A stretch of 64,000 nucleotides of DNA from Geosiphon pyriformis. Taxonomy: Eukaryota > Glomeromycota > Glomeromycetes > Archaeosporales > Geosiphonaceae. The stretch is taken from NCBI GenBank assembly GCA_016748015.1, contig JAAOMT010000664.1:490786-554785 (forward strand), in the 5' to 3' direction. Below the pieces are notes generated by a model. It saw only the letters and a program-made list of their open reading frames with translations. It was not told the DNA's origin and made no database searches. Position 1 is the stretch's first letter; each line of letters begins with the position of its first letter. This document shows, one piece after another, positions 34,596-45,480 of the stretch. Both the position numbers and the translations under genes were made by a program.

Positions 34596-35456
34596 TGTTA
34601 CAAATGATTATTTGGAGTCTTAAGTCAAATAACAAATTCATAACTTGGTGCTGGATTGGTATTCTGGTGTCAATATCTGAAGATTTTGTTGTGGAGTCCT
34701 TTGTATAATAAACAGAAATTCGAGTATTGTCTTTCCCATAGCCTCCCGGAATTGCAATTCCATCAAATTTTTTTCTCAGCATGGCGGCTGGTAATCTTGG
34801 CAGAGATGCTTTTCTGATAAGCTATCCTTAGATTTTCAATTCTTATACCCTTCCTTTGAGGTTTTTTACCAGACTATTCTTGACATCAATAACTTAGCAC
34901 TTAATTTTTAATCAGTTTAGTAAAACCAATGAAATGACAAAACAAAGAAAATAAAAGAAAAAATAAAGAAATAAATGAAAGCAATTGCAAGTTAGTATCC
35001 TGTTAATAGCCGTGATCAAGAACTATTGTTCTTGTGTGATTAAGTATCACTTACTATCAATATGAAGTGTTGATAGTGGAGAGTAGATTAAGATGATGAA
35101 TAATTATTTATTGATATTTGTGAATGGAAGGTTGCTTAGATCAAATCTAAACTGATAAGTCTGTCTTTTCTACTTCTAATGCTACTGCTATATATACATA
35201 ATTTGGGTTCTATGAAATCACTCACATTCCTAAGTAATGTGCTATAATTTCTTAAGCAATGTGCTGTATTTTCTTGACATTGTTCCACATTGCTAAGCAA
35301 TGTGCTATACTTTCTAACATTGCTCTATATTGCTGAGCAATGTGCCATACTTTCTGACATTGCTCCACATTGTTGAACAATGTGTTCACATGCTAACTAC
35401 TATTTTCCTATTGGTTTCCTATTTTCCTATATCTGTTTTTTTTTCTATGAGTAACA
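34596..35456 (-). repeat. 5' LTR of element C (861 bp)
   Basis: TGTTACTCATAG at the right end, GTAACA at the left. Type 2 cassette with an extra unit relative to the 3' LTR. ACAT follows at 35457. Confidence 0.93.
35225..35395 (-). repeat. Palindrome repeats (about 42-bp units) in C 5' LTR
   Basis: Units of the form ACATTGCTCCACATTGCTGA followed by GCAATGTGCTATACTTTCTG. The 5' LTR has one more unit than the 3' LTR at 20064-20180, although the two were identical when C inserted. Confidence 0.75.
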
Positions 35457-35460
35457 ACAT

Positions 35461-35615
35461 ACTGAATATTATATTAACATTAAATGACAGTTTTTTGTTA
35501 AATAGAAATATTAATAATATTATAATATTAGTTATATAATTCATATTAGAGACATATTTTAATGATAATAAAAAAAAACTAGATAAAATTGATTGTTATA
35601 TCTCTAAAAAAATGA
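35461..35615. other. AT-rich spacer between elements C and F
   Basis: No gene or repeat seen. Confidence 0.5.
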
Positions 35616-36632
35616 TGTTATTCATAGAAAAATACAAAGAAAAAAAGCTAGAAAAACAGATAAAAAAATAGACTTATAAGAGAATAATACTTAACATATA
35701 AGCACAATATTAAAAACTATAATATATTACTTAGCAATATGTATATTGCTAGCAAATTATGGCATACTGTTTAGCAATATGAGCAATATTAGTTAATTAT
35801 GGCATACTGTTCAACAATGTGAACAATGTCAGTAAATTAAGGCACATTGCTTAATAATGTGAACATTATTAGTAAATTAGAGCACATTGTTCAGAAAAAT
35901 ATAAGATCTTATAGAACAAAAAAATATGTATATATAACAAAAGTATTAGAAACAGAATTAATAGAAAAATCCAATTTAAAATCAATACTCACAACCCATT
36001 AATTATCTCATATTTTTCTTTTCAAAAGATAGTTTTCTACAACTTGAAGTGAAATCAAATCACATATCAATAAAATATCAATTACTACTTGAATTTATGT
36101 TATTATTGCTTGATTAAAAAATATTAATTATCTTCACTTTATTAACACTCTATGTTGATAGAATTCAATACTTGATTACACTAAAACAATAGCTTTTGAT
36201 TATAGTTATTGATGGAATACTAATTTCTTATTTTCTTTTAATTTTCTTTTAATTTTTTTTATCTTTTCTATTGTTGTTTTGTTGATTTATTAATTGAGTA
36301 AAAAAATTAAGCATTGAGTAATTTGATGTTATGAATAGTCTAGTAAAAAACCCAGAAATAAGTGTAAAAAACTCAGAAATTGAGAATAGCTTACTAAAAA
36401 AACATAACTGTCAGAATAAGCTGGCCACTACACTGAAAAAAAAAATTTGATGGAATAACCATTCTGAAAGGCTATTGAAACAATCATTGAATCTCTGTTT
36501 ATTATACAAAAAACTCTATCAAAACCTTCAAATCATAAAAACTTTCAGAAATTATCACCATCATCCAAACTATTAAGCATCAAATTATGAATTTGTTATT
36601 TGTATTAACACTTTAAATAATCATCTGTAACA
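35616..36632 (+). repeat. 5' LTR of element F (1017 bp)
   Basis: TGTTATTCATAG to GTAACA. Type 2 cassette at about 35695-35895 with many decayed units (TGTTCAACAATGTGAACAATG and similar). TATATATA near 35930; hairpin 1 near 36140-36165. Confidence 0.88.
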
Positions 36633-36634
36633 TT

Positions 36635-36651
36635 TGGTGCTTTCTGTAAAG
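36635..36651 (+). other. Element F primer-binding site
   Basis: TGGTGCTTTCTGTAAAG; differs from the C site only by C-to-T and G-to-A changes. Confidence 0.75.
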
Positions 36652-37778
36652 TATAATTCAACAGAGAACTAGCATTAGCAACAACTATTCAAAAAAGTAG
36701 CAGACCAAAAAAATATAAGAGAAAATCATTTATAATTTACAAAATTCTTATTTCAGTACTATCAAAGTTACCTTAGATTGACAAGTAACAATTGACCAGT
36801 AGAATCAGCTTTTAATTTCTACATTAATAAAAAATCAAATTCTATTTAAAAGTCCAAAAAAATCTAAAAGCCATTCTCAACAGCTTTAACAGTGAATTAT
36901 TTTAAAGCACTACATATCTACCAAACTATCTGTTTACATCAACAATTACAAAAATAAATAGAGAAATTGAAAATTACACTCAACAAAAATTTCTTATTAT
37001 CTATACAGACAAAGACAAAAGAAAATTACAAACACCAATAGGAACACCAAAAAGAATATAACCACTTACATAAAAGAAACCAAAACTAGTTTTATTCATT
37101 TATCTATTATATTATTACATGCTTGGAAGTACTATCAATATATTATTAAAAGTTGTATTATCATTAGTAAAAACACTTTCAGTAAGAATAATGTTTCAAA
37201 GCCAACAAAAAAAAGCCAAATTATTAAGAACTTATAGCAATTTCTTTGAAAAATTTAAATCATAATCACTAATATTATTAAAATTTTGATTACTATTATT
37301 TCAATCTAATTTCAAAGCTACTAGTCTTTGAAAAAAACTGACTTAGAAAAGAAGAAAAATGAAAATCAAGAATTTAATTACCAAAACTTAATTCCAGAAA
37401 ATCTAGAAATTCAAATTCTGATTATTTCAACCCAGCAAAACCAGAACAATTTAAATCCTGCTCTCATTATTCCTCAAAACTTACTTCCAGTAATCATAAT
37501 TGATCCACTACCAGTTATACCAATTGCCAAACTATAACAATAGCCACAACTTTTATTCTAACAATAATTTCAACAACAACAACCACAATCACAATTATTA
37601 CTTGTACCAATAACTTATGTACCAATTACAAAACTTGAGAAATTCATTAGTAAAGAGAATGATACACAAGTCTGGCTCAATAATATAGAAAAAGTTATTA
37701 CAACCAATAAATAAGATAACACTAAAGCATTATAAACAATTTTATACTTTTTCCAAGATATTGCTAACTCATAGTATT
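36652..37778 (+). pseudogene. Element F partial Gag
   Basis: Aligns with L: MA-like region (SAFNFYINKK near 36810), then a Pro/Gln/Asn-rich region (NLIPENLEIQ, NLNPALIIPQNLLPVIIIDP at 37390-37500), then the capsid start KLEKFISKENDTQVWLNNIE near 37630-37690. It ends near 37778 at the position where L reads NTTNLWY. Many stops. Confidence 0.8.
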
Positions 37779-38824
37779 ATAAATTAAATATTAATTAAAT
37801 TAATAAATTAATTTATAACTGTTTTAAAATAGTTTAATTAATTATTTTTTATAATAAATTTATAAAATTAATTATTATTAAAATTATGAATTTGTATAAT
37901 TTTTTTGATTATATACAAAAAAAATATAATTATTAAATATAAAAATAAGAGTAAATTATAAAAAATATTAATTAAAAAAACAAATTACATAATAATTAAA
38001 CTTAAAATACTATAAATTTAATATAAAAATAATTTAAACAGTTAAATTAAGACATTTAAGTATTTTGGTTTATAATTTTTTTAAATATTTACTTATTAAT
38101 TAATTACATATTTATTAATAATAAATTAAAAATTTAAATTATAGTATATAATATTGTTTTAATTGGCTTAAATAATTAGTAATATATAAACAAAACATAA
38201 ACTGAATTTATTATAAAATATTTTTAACTTTATGTTTATAGATAACAATTAAATTGTATTTTATTAAGTTATAAAAATAATAATTTGTTTTTATATTTTA
38301 TATTTTAAAATTAGTTATATTTAACTTTTTAAAAGTTTTAATATTTATATATTGTATGAATATATTATTTATAAATTAGGTTTTAAACTGCTTTTTTTAT
38401 TTATGTTATTAATTAAAGCATTTTAACAACATTTATTTTTTGTTATTGTGAAAGTTTTCAAAACTTTTGGTGTTTTTTATTTTTATTTTTATTATTATTA
38501 TTATTGTTATTATTATTATTATTATTATTGTTATTAAACAATATGAAAGAAATAAAAAAACAAATTTACTTAAGAAATAACAAAGAATAGTTAAAAAAAC
38601 ACAGAGTTTTACTATTAACAAGTAAGTTATTTATTTTAATTTTTGTAACAAATTATAATTATAATTAATTTTGTTAATTTGGATTAAAATGACATAATTG
38701 ACTGTTGTATAAAAATTTATGATGATGCAGTGATCAACATACAATGAGACAAACCAGTTGTATGCCAATAATTGTTTATAGCTTCTTACTTGGATGCATA
38801 TTTTTCGAATCTCAACTGTAAGAA
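37779..38824. other. AT-rich intergenic DNA upstream of the phosphatase gene
   Basis: No coding signal. Contains an ATT/ATTGTT microsatellite at about 38460-38540. The last 150 bp, with rising GC, should hold the phosphatase promoter, but no clear element is visible. Confidence 0.6.
38463..38538. repeat. (TTA)n-type microsatellite
   Basis: TTATTTTTATTATTATTATT continuing as TTATTATTATTATTATTG with occasional TTG. Confidence 0.85.
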
Positions 38825-40239
38825 ATGCCGGGCTTTGCGGTAGGCAGATTACTCGCATCTGCTTTGAATGTTTCTTGGCTCTATCCCACTGTTCACAAAA
38901 ATAGAATTTATAGCAAAGAGAACATCGAGAACGACAAAGAAGAGCTGAAGCTGCTGCGGCGGTGGCGGCTTCTCGGACTCAGCCGACAACTCCTGTGACA
39001 AATGTTTCACCTTTGCTCCCACGAGTCAATCTGAAAACATCGAGGACACATCCTCTAAAGTAAATTTTCCACGTGTAATAAATAGTCTTTAAGTCAATAG
39101 ATAAAAACCCTGTTTCTGGTTTAAAATTTCAACTTTACAGTGTTAGTTGGCTTTTACCGGACGAATTAGTTGTGACGCTATCGGTCGACCCTTTCCCGCC
39201 TTCATCGGACATTTTCGATATATATTCTAACCCCTCGTTAGTTGAGCAGTATAAAATTCGGGGAAATGAACTTCTCGAAACATTATTTATTCAAAAGAAG
39301 CCTCTTTCATCAAAAGAGCATATTCCTGTAGAAATTGGGAATTTCGGGTTAAGTTCTTGCCCAGGAAAGAAGGTTCGTCTAAACGGACCAGTTCGAGGAC
39401 GGGCAACAATTGATCGCGATTTAGTATTAGATTTTCAACGGCTCAGAACAATGGGAGTCACAACGATCGTTTGGTAGGTTGTTTATTATTGTTCTTGTCT
39501 TCAAGTTTTAGGCTTTATTATATTTAATCCACGAATTCACACACCTCCATATCTTAATGATATTCTTTCAGCTGCCTCAATGATGAAGAATTGAGATATC
39601 TAGGCGCACCATGGAGCGAATATAATAACCTGGCACAACAGTTAAGATTGAAAATAATAAGGTAGGATTGAATTGTTCACGCAATTTTGTTAGAATTCAT
39701 TTACATTTTTATAAATCTCTTTTAATCAGACTTCCCATGGTCGAAGGGGGTTGTCCTGACTCATTGGAACAGATAGATGAGGTAGTCGTAAAAGTAGATC
39801 ATCTTATAACAAAAGGCGAAAGAGTTCTAGCACACTGTCGCGGTGGTGAATATTAATTTTTAATTTAATTCAATTCAATTCATTAAATTCTCCATTCCCA
39901 TCCCTGCTTGATAATTTTCTAGGGGTTGGTCGTGCTGGGTTAGTTGCCTGTTGCTGGTTATTGAAGCGGCAATTTTGTTATACCGCCGACCATGCAATAC
40001 AAATGGTCAGAATGAGAAGAAGTCCCAAAGCTATTGAAACTCCCCAGTATGTCGCTAAAATTTTGTATTTTGCTTTCTCAAGACAAAGCTCATATTACGT
40101 ATTTTTTAGGCAAGTAGACTTTATCGTGCAATATGAAAATTATATTAATTGGAAAATTAAATCAGAGCTTCAAGAGCAACAAAAGGATGTGGATGCTGCC
40201 GCTACACTAAGCTCTTTACCTACTAACGGCGCCTTTTAA
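38825..40239 (+). CDS. Dual-specificity/tyrosine phosphatase-like protein, 7 exons
   Basis: Best model: exons 38825-38839, 38914-39059, 39141-39473, 39572-39661, 39730-39845, 39923-40046, 40110-40239, giving 317 residues and a TAA stop. All six introns (63-98 bp) are GT-AG and phases match. The N-terminus is Arg/Ala-rich and probably disordered. The catalytic loop is H230-C-R-G-G-V-G-R237, fitting HCX5R; intron 5 splits it right after HCRGG. Asp205 (GGCPDS) could be the general acid. HCRGGVGRAG also occurs in fungal dual-specificity phosphatases and resembles the CDKN3/KAP group, so the substrate is open. CpG is normal, unlike the transposons. The first tiny exon (MPGFA) is the least certain part: without it there is an in-frame stop at 38911. 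Confidence 0.85.
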
Positions 40240-40544
40240 AGATTGATGGGAAAAACTAACTTTTTAATAGGCCAGAACAGAAAGCTAGCCTAAAAACGGA
40301 AGAAAAACTCGAGTATTCTGTTTCCTGAAATTTATAAGAATAATGCTCCAAATTTCATTGTGAAATAGGAGCTGTATCGACTTTATATATCTATCAAAAT
40401 ATATGTTAAATCAAAAAAATCCTCTACATTCTTAATGACTAATCCTTGATTGGCAGACATAAAGTAAGCAAGATTATTTAATACGCTTATTTGATTACTG
40501 GACTTGAGACTGAATATATCTAAGCGAGGGAATGATTATTTCGA
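40240..40544. other. Spacer between convergent genes
   Basis: 305 bp holding the 3' ends of both host genes. AT-rich; no separate gene. AATAAT-type motifs could act in polyadenylation of either transcript. Confidence 0.55.
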
Positions 40545-41831
40545 TTATGGGTCTTTTTCCAGTTGAGGCAGGGCTTTTAAACCTTTGGCTTCAAGGTATT
40601 TCGGATTAGCGACAAGGACACACGATGTGGCTTTACATAAAGGTATGGTTTTTTCTTTGTCCAATCCTTCAAAGAATGTTATTCCCGCTGCTCTTTCCAA
40701 AATTTCCAAAGGAACTTCGTGTTTTTCAAGTGGCGTATTATTTGGTATGGGACTATTTGGCAATATGAAGGCTCCCAGTGCATATTGCTTCTGATCCTTG
40801 GTCGCTAAAATTACTTTATAAAAGTGATTCGGGACAGCCACATCATGGCCTTCCCCAATTACTTCGTAATTTACATACCATTTTTCATCCTTTTGATCCT
40901 GCTTTGGTAAATAAAGAGGCCCCGAAAAAACATAGACGTCAGAAAAACCAGCCTTTTTTACCAAGCGGCGACAAAATTCCTCAAGGTGAGCCCAATCTGA
41001 AAAAGAATGGATGTTCAATGTAATTATTACATATTAATTGTGAAGAAAGGATTAATAGAATATCACATCTTCATTACTTACAATCCCGATTGAATCCATT
41101 ACCGACCTAAAAATTCAAAAAATAGTAAATTTTGGGGACAAATAATCCTAAAAAAGGTCATTTATTTTATGCACCTGGGGTGAGATATTTGTCATAAGAA
41201 ACGTTTCATCCATAGCTTGCTGGGAAAATTTTATATCGGCAGCAGGAACCATGTGGCCTCGGTCATAACCAGATCGAAAGTAATCTTTTATAGTTACTCG
41301 AAATTTCTTTGGAATCTCAAGATCTTCCTGAAAGCTAGATTTACCGCGATCTACCCCTGTTTTTGTCTTAAGTGTATCTGGAGTTATATGTTCCGCGACC
41401 TAAACAGAAAGCAGAGGACAATGATAGAACGTAGCCATTTTAATCGGTTAATAGTTGGATGAGATTTACTTACCCAAACTGGATTTCGTAATTGGCGATT
41501 ATATGAAGCGACATAAGCAGTCCTGTACAATATTTCGGTAATAGGGCCTTCATAAGCAAACATATCTCTTTAAAATTATTTTTTAGATAAGCTACATTCT
41601 CTCGGATTAATTCGAGAGGTAAGTAAGCTGGAGTAGGAAGGTAAAAACAGATTTCTGGTTTTTGTGCTATAACCTACTTGGAAAACCAAACGGAAGAATG
41701 AATTCCTTAACTGCTCGAGGACGCTCATCGGGCACGATTTTCTTTTGTCGGAATACGTCCCTATATGCTATTGCAAGTGCACTCAATGCCCCCAAAGTCG
41801 CAAAAGCTATTCGTTCGACGGTTCTTGTCAT
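40545..41831 (-). CDS. NUC1: Mitochondrial EndoG/NUC1-type DNA/RNA non-specific nuclease
   Basis: Exons (minus strand) 41831-41678, 41565-41474, 41399-41175, 41106-41082, 40996-40545; 315 residues, close to the usual 300-330. GT-AG introns and phases fit. The N-terminus has a hydrophobic stretch (FATLGALSALAIAY) suited to mitochondrial targeting/anchoring. DRGH at residues 128-131 carries the catalytic His of the beta-beta-alpha-metal fold; TNISPQVGNGFN (152-163) supplies the metal-binding Asn. YRTAYVASYNRQLRNPVW is also typical. Family members cut DNA and RNA in mitochondria and in cell death or mtDNA turnover. No mutations seen; probably functional. The shortest exon is 25 bp, and the exon 1-2 junction (PN-MFAYEGP) is the least certain. 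Confidence 0.92.
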
Positions 41832-42103
41832 TTAAAGTCTAAATTAAATTATAGGTAATGATCATTTATATTATAACCTAAAGATCAGCGAATGTTGATC
41901 CCGAATCTTTGGTGTCAAGTTGATTTGGGATTCTATTCCAACATGAGTTAGTTTAGAATTCTCAATTCAACACAACCAATCATATTCTTTATGATATTTA
42001 CCAATAAAAGAATTCCTTTTATCAATCAAATAATTGATATTTGACGCGCTTTTAGTTATCGTTATATGTAAAATACTAGTATTTATTTATTGTAATTTTG
42101 GCA
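41832..42103. other. Upstream region of the nuclease gene
   Basis: AT-rich 5' flank of the minus-strand nuclease gene. No clear promoter motif or other gene seen. Confidence 0.5.
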
Positions 42104-42295
42104 CTATTTTTTTCGATTTTCACAATTATTGCTATTATTACCATAACATTGTGTATTACATAAAACTCCAGTTTTTTTACAATTACAATAATTAGTTTTA
42201 CAATTTTTTTTACAATTGCATTGATAATTTGTCATTTCTTTTTGATTTTGACGTAAAACTGTTTTACACAAAGAAATAAAGTTATTTGGTATTTC
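42104..42295 (-). pseudogene. Cys-rich CXC (tesmin-like) tail fragment of a transposon-type protein
   Basis: Open 64-codon stretch reading EIPNNFISLCKTVLRQNQKE then CNCKKNCKTNYCNCKK, GVLCNTQCYG, SNNCENRKK and a stop. The CNCKKxCxTxxCxCKK...LC..xCyG pattern is the tesmin/TSO1-like CXC repeat. In animals and fungi I recall such tails on integrase-core proteins of the KRBA2-like type; only the tail is visible here, so this is a fragment. Family call is from memory. Confidence 0.55.
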
Positions 42296-42331
42296 TTACA
42301 ATTCTGGAAAATTAATAGTCTTAGTAGATAT

Positions 42332-43010
42332 TGTTACAAGTAATTATTTGGGATATTAGAACAAATAACAAATCTGTAACTTGGTGCTTAATAGCTGTTG
42401 ATGATAGTAATCTCTGAAGGTTTTGGAGTTTGAAGGTTTTGATTGAGTTTTTTGTATAATGAACAGAGATTCAATTGATGATTTCTTTTGTGAATTTTAA
42501 TTTCTTTAATTAATTAGTAAACAACAAAAAAAAGAAAATAAAAGAAAAAAAAAGAAAAAAAAAATAAGAAAAAAAATAAGAAATTAGTATCTCATCAATA
42601 GCCATAATTAAGAACTATTGGTCCAATATGATTAAGTATTAGATTCTATCAATATGGAGTGTTGATAATATAAAATATATTAATATTTCTTTAATTAAGT
42701 GATAATAACATAGATTTAGATAATAATAAATGTTTTATTGATATAAATATAATTCCATTTCAAGTTATAAAAAACTATTTTTTGAAGGGAAAAGTATTGT
42801 TATTCTGAACTGAATTGTCTCTATTGAATATTTTTTCTGTTTTTAATACTCTTACTATATATACATAATTTATAATATATGAAATTTTTTAAAATCCTTC
42901 AATTTTTTTGAAAGGAATTCTGAAATTTTGAAATTCTTCTTTCTATTATAACTATTTCTGATTAGCTATTTTATTTACTTATTATAATTTCTAATTTCTA
43001 TAAGTAATAT
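42332..43010 (-). repeat. 3' LTR of element I (679 bp)
   Basis: TATTACTTATAG (right end) to GTAACA (left end). Hairpin sequences at about 42590-42665 are eroded but recognisable; TATATA near 42855. Confidence 0.88.
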
Positions 43011-44353
43011 TATTCTCTCCTTTTAATATTGAGTTCTATCAAAATTTTTTAAATTTCTTATATTTTTTTCTTAGATTAGCTCTTTAACTTCTTTTTCAAG
43101 AATTGTTTTTGTAATTCTGGTCTGCAATTTGTTAAATTGGGCATTGATTAATTTTTCCAGTTGATTGATAGTCATTATATTTATTACTGAATATAGCAAT
43201 ATTTCTGGCCAGTTCTAAAATCCTATTTGTAATCAGTAAATGGCTCTTGTACATATGAGTAAATTGTTTTTTTCCACAACTTGTTCAAGTTATTATTATA
43301 TAGTTATATTAAACATTTTTTTGGTCTTATTTGTGTATAAGTTCTGAATGTTTAGTTTTTGTTTCAATTAATAGTAATAAAAGTTCTTGGAAATTTGTTG
43401 TGTCTATTGGTTTTAATTTTTTAGTATTATTTCTTGATCTGATATTACTATTTTTGAAGTTTCCAATTTTTTTTTACTTTTTTTATTATTTTGTTTACTG
43501 AATTTTCATAAGTATAATATTTGGAATATTGTTTTTTCTTTGGAATTTTTAAGTTATTTTTTTGTCTTTATATTGAATTGTTTATTTGTTAATAGTAATT
43601 TCTAGATTTAATTTTTAATGTTGGATAAGTTGTAATAATTGTTGTATAAGTAAGTGAATGCTATTGGTAATTTTCATCTTTTTGTTTGCTTTTGTTATGT
43701 GTATTGGTTTTTTATATACTGTTTTTGTAAATCAATTTGATGTGTTTGTGTTAATTATTATAATTGGTTTTAAATCTTATGAAATTTTATCTGATTGGAC
43801 TAGTATTTATTGTACTCTTAATTGTGAAATATTATTGGTAAATGATAATACTATATTGTAATATAATTTTAGTCAATTTTTATGTGTTGTTTTAGCTAAA
43901 ATTTTGTTGTTCTATCTTAATTTATAAGCTCTATTTTCTAAAAAATTTTTAATGTAAAATAATCTGTCTTATTTGAAGTCAAATTTTCCACTTTATTGTT
44001 TTTTTGCTTTAATATAATATAGGAGTACTTTGTTTCTAATCTTGAATTCAATTGGTTTATTTGATAACTGGTTATTATGTTGTTTTTTTGTTTTGCTTGT
44101 AACTTTTGTATATTATTAGCTATTCTTTGCTTTTTGTTTTCTAAAGTTTTTATTAAGTCATATATATTTTTTTATAATGTTCTTTGGAAATTGGCTTTTG
44201 TTATTGGCTTTGTTAAATATATATTGATATTTATCTTAATTGGTAATATTGTTTTTTTACTATAAACTAGTTCAAATAATGTTGCTAATATAGTATCTTG
44301 TTTTATTGTCTGATAAACAAATAATACTAATAATATAAACAAATTTTATTTAT
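43011..44353 (-). pseudogene. Element I integrase C-terminal part and tail
   Basis: Aligned with C: barrel domain about 43910-44090, tail 43030-43860, and the last integrase-core stretch ending at 44353. The polypurine tract is the complement of CTCTCCTTTT (about 43015-43024). Continues at 53277 after element H. Confidence 0.8.
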
Positions 44354-44746
44354 TATTACTTATAAAAATTAGGAATTATAATAATAAGTAAAATAGCCAA
44401 TTAGAAATAAGTATAGTAAAAGAAAGAATTCCAAGATTTTTTTTGAAGAATTGCAGAATTGCAGAATTCTAAAGAATTTTATATAACACAAATTATGTAT
44501 ATATAGTAAGAGTATTAAAAATAGAAAAAATTTATTTAATTTAAACAGAATAGTAACTAACAATAAATACTTACTCCTACTTCTCTTTTCAAAAGATAGT
44601 TTTTTATAACTTAAAGTGAAATTACATTAATATTAATAAAATATTTAATTATTATTCAATTCATATTATTGTTACTTGATTAAAAAAATATTAATTACTT
44701 ATATACTATCAATACTTTATGTTAATAGACTTTAATACTTAACCAT
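44354..44746 (+). repeat. 5' LTR fragment of element H
   Basis: TATTACTTATAAAAATTAGG start, CCAAT near 44397, short GAATTC cassette, TATATA near 44503, hairpin 1 remnant near 44705-44728. It breaks off after AATACTTAACCATA, before hairpin 2. Confidence 0.82.
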
Positions 44747-45480
44747 ACCCAAACATGACTAAATAATATGAAAAAAGCCATTGCAACCAATAAATAAGAC
44801 AATGATAGAACAATTTAAGCCATTTCATACTTTTTTTAAAACACTACTAATTTATGGTATTAGAATCTTGTAAACAAATTTCAAGATTTTGATGTATTTA
44901 AAACCATATTTTTACAGTATTTTAGCAATAATAATAGTATTAATTACTTGTTAACTAGTTTTATTACAATCAAACAAAATAATACTGAAACAATTATTAC
45001 TTACTTAAAATGCTTCCACAGAAATCTGCACTAAATTCAAGCAATTAATGCTGATTACTTTATAGCATTACAAATCTTAAATTAATTCATTTATGAATTA
45101 TATAGCAGCTTATTACAAAAAGTATGTCCAATATATCTGAATACTCTCCAAAATACAATTATATATGCTGGAAATTTTGAATTAGCCAAACTCAAGGCCA
45201 ATTACACCCAAGCCATAAATCTAATAATAAATAGATTATATGAATTAAATACTAAATTAAAGCAATTTGGCAAAGTCATCAATCTGAAAATTGAGAAATA
45301 TTTAGTTAACAATTAAGCAATTTATCAATTTTCTTAATATTGTGATATTTTAGAAAACTTCAATCATTTCTAAAATCAATTGCATTCATTATTAATCAAT
45401 TAACTATAACAACAAAAAATGCATAATTGTTATCATTGTGATAAACAAGACTATTTAAAAGCAAATTGCTGATCCAAATT
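44747..45480 (+). pseudogene. Element H partial Gag
   Basis: Begins in the capsid region (TQTWLN-like near 44750), with FSNNNSIN and CFHRNLH, QILN, FELAKLKANYTQAINL recognisable, and the knuckle CYHCDKQDYLKANC near 45427-45468 (His changed to Tyr). The N-terminal 1 kb is deleted. Many stops from TGG, CAA and CGA. Confidence 0.82.

Larger units (their letters stand above)
19432..35456 (-). mobile_element. Element C: complete Ty3-like dUTPase retrotransposon interrupted by E
   Basis: Both LTRs are present (19432-20253 and 34596-35456) and the element is flanked by a perfect 4-bp duplication ACAT (19428-19431 and 35457-35460). Removing the nested element E with one GCAT copy leaves about 9.9 kb. 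Order, leftward: 5' LTR, primer site, gag, knuckle, [E], protease, Cys-rich domain, dUTPase, RT, RNase H, integrase, tail, polypurine tract, 3' LTR. Stops and a frameshift near 21990 make it defective, though it is less decayed than B, H or I. Confidence 0.95.
35616..37778 (+). mobile_element. Element F: 5' LTR plus partial gag
   Basis: LTR, primer site and the first about 1.1 kb of gag, then an abrupt change to unrelated AT-rich DNA near 37778, in the capsid region. The rest was deleted. Decay is strong. Confidence 0.85.

Noticed and set aside
38825-39000. Reading the phosphatase gene from ATG 38825 without splicing
   Set aside because: The unspliced frame gives a 58-residue protein ending in a stop; using the GT-AG intron 38840-38913 joins in frame to the conserved part.
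40585-41023. Plus-strand open stretches across the nuclease gene
   Set aside because: Shadows of the EndoG/NUC1 exons.
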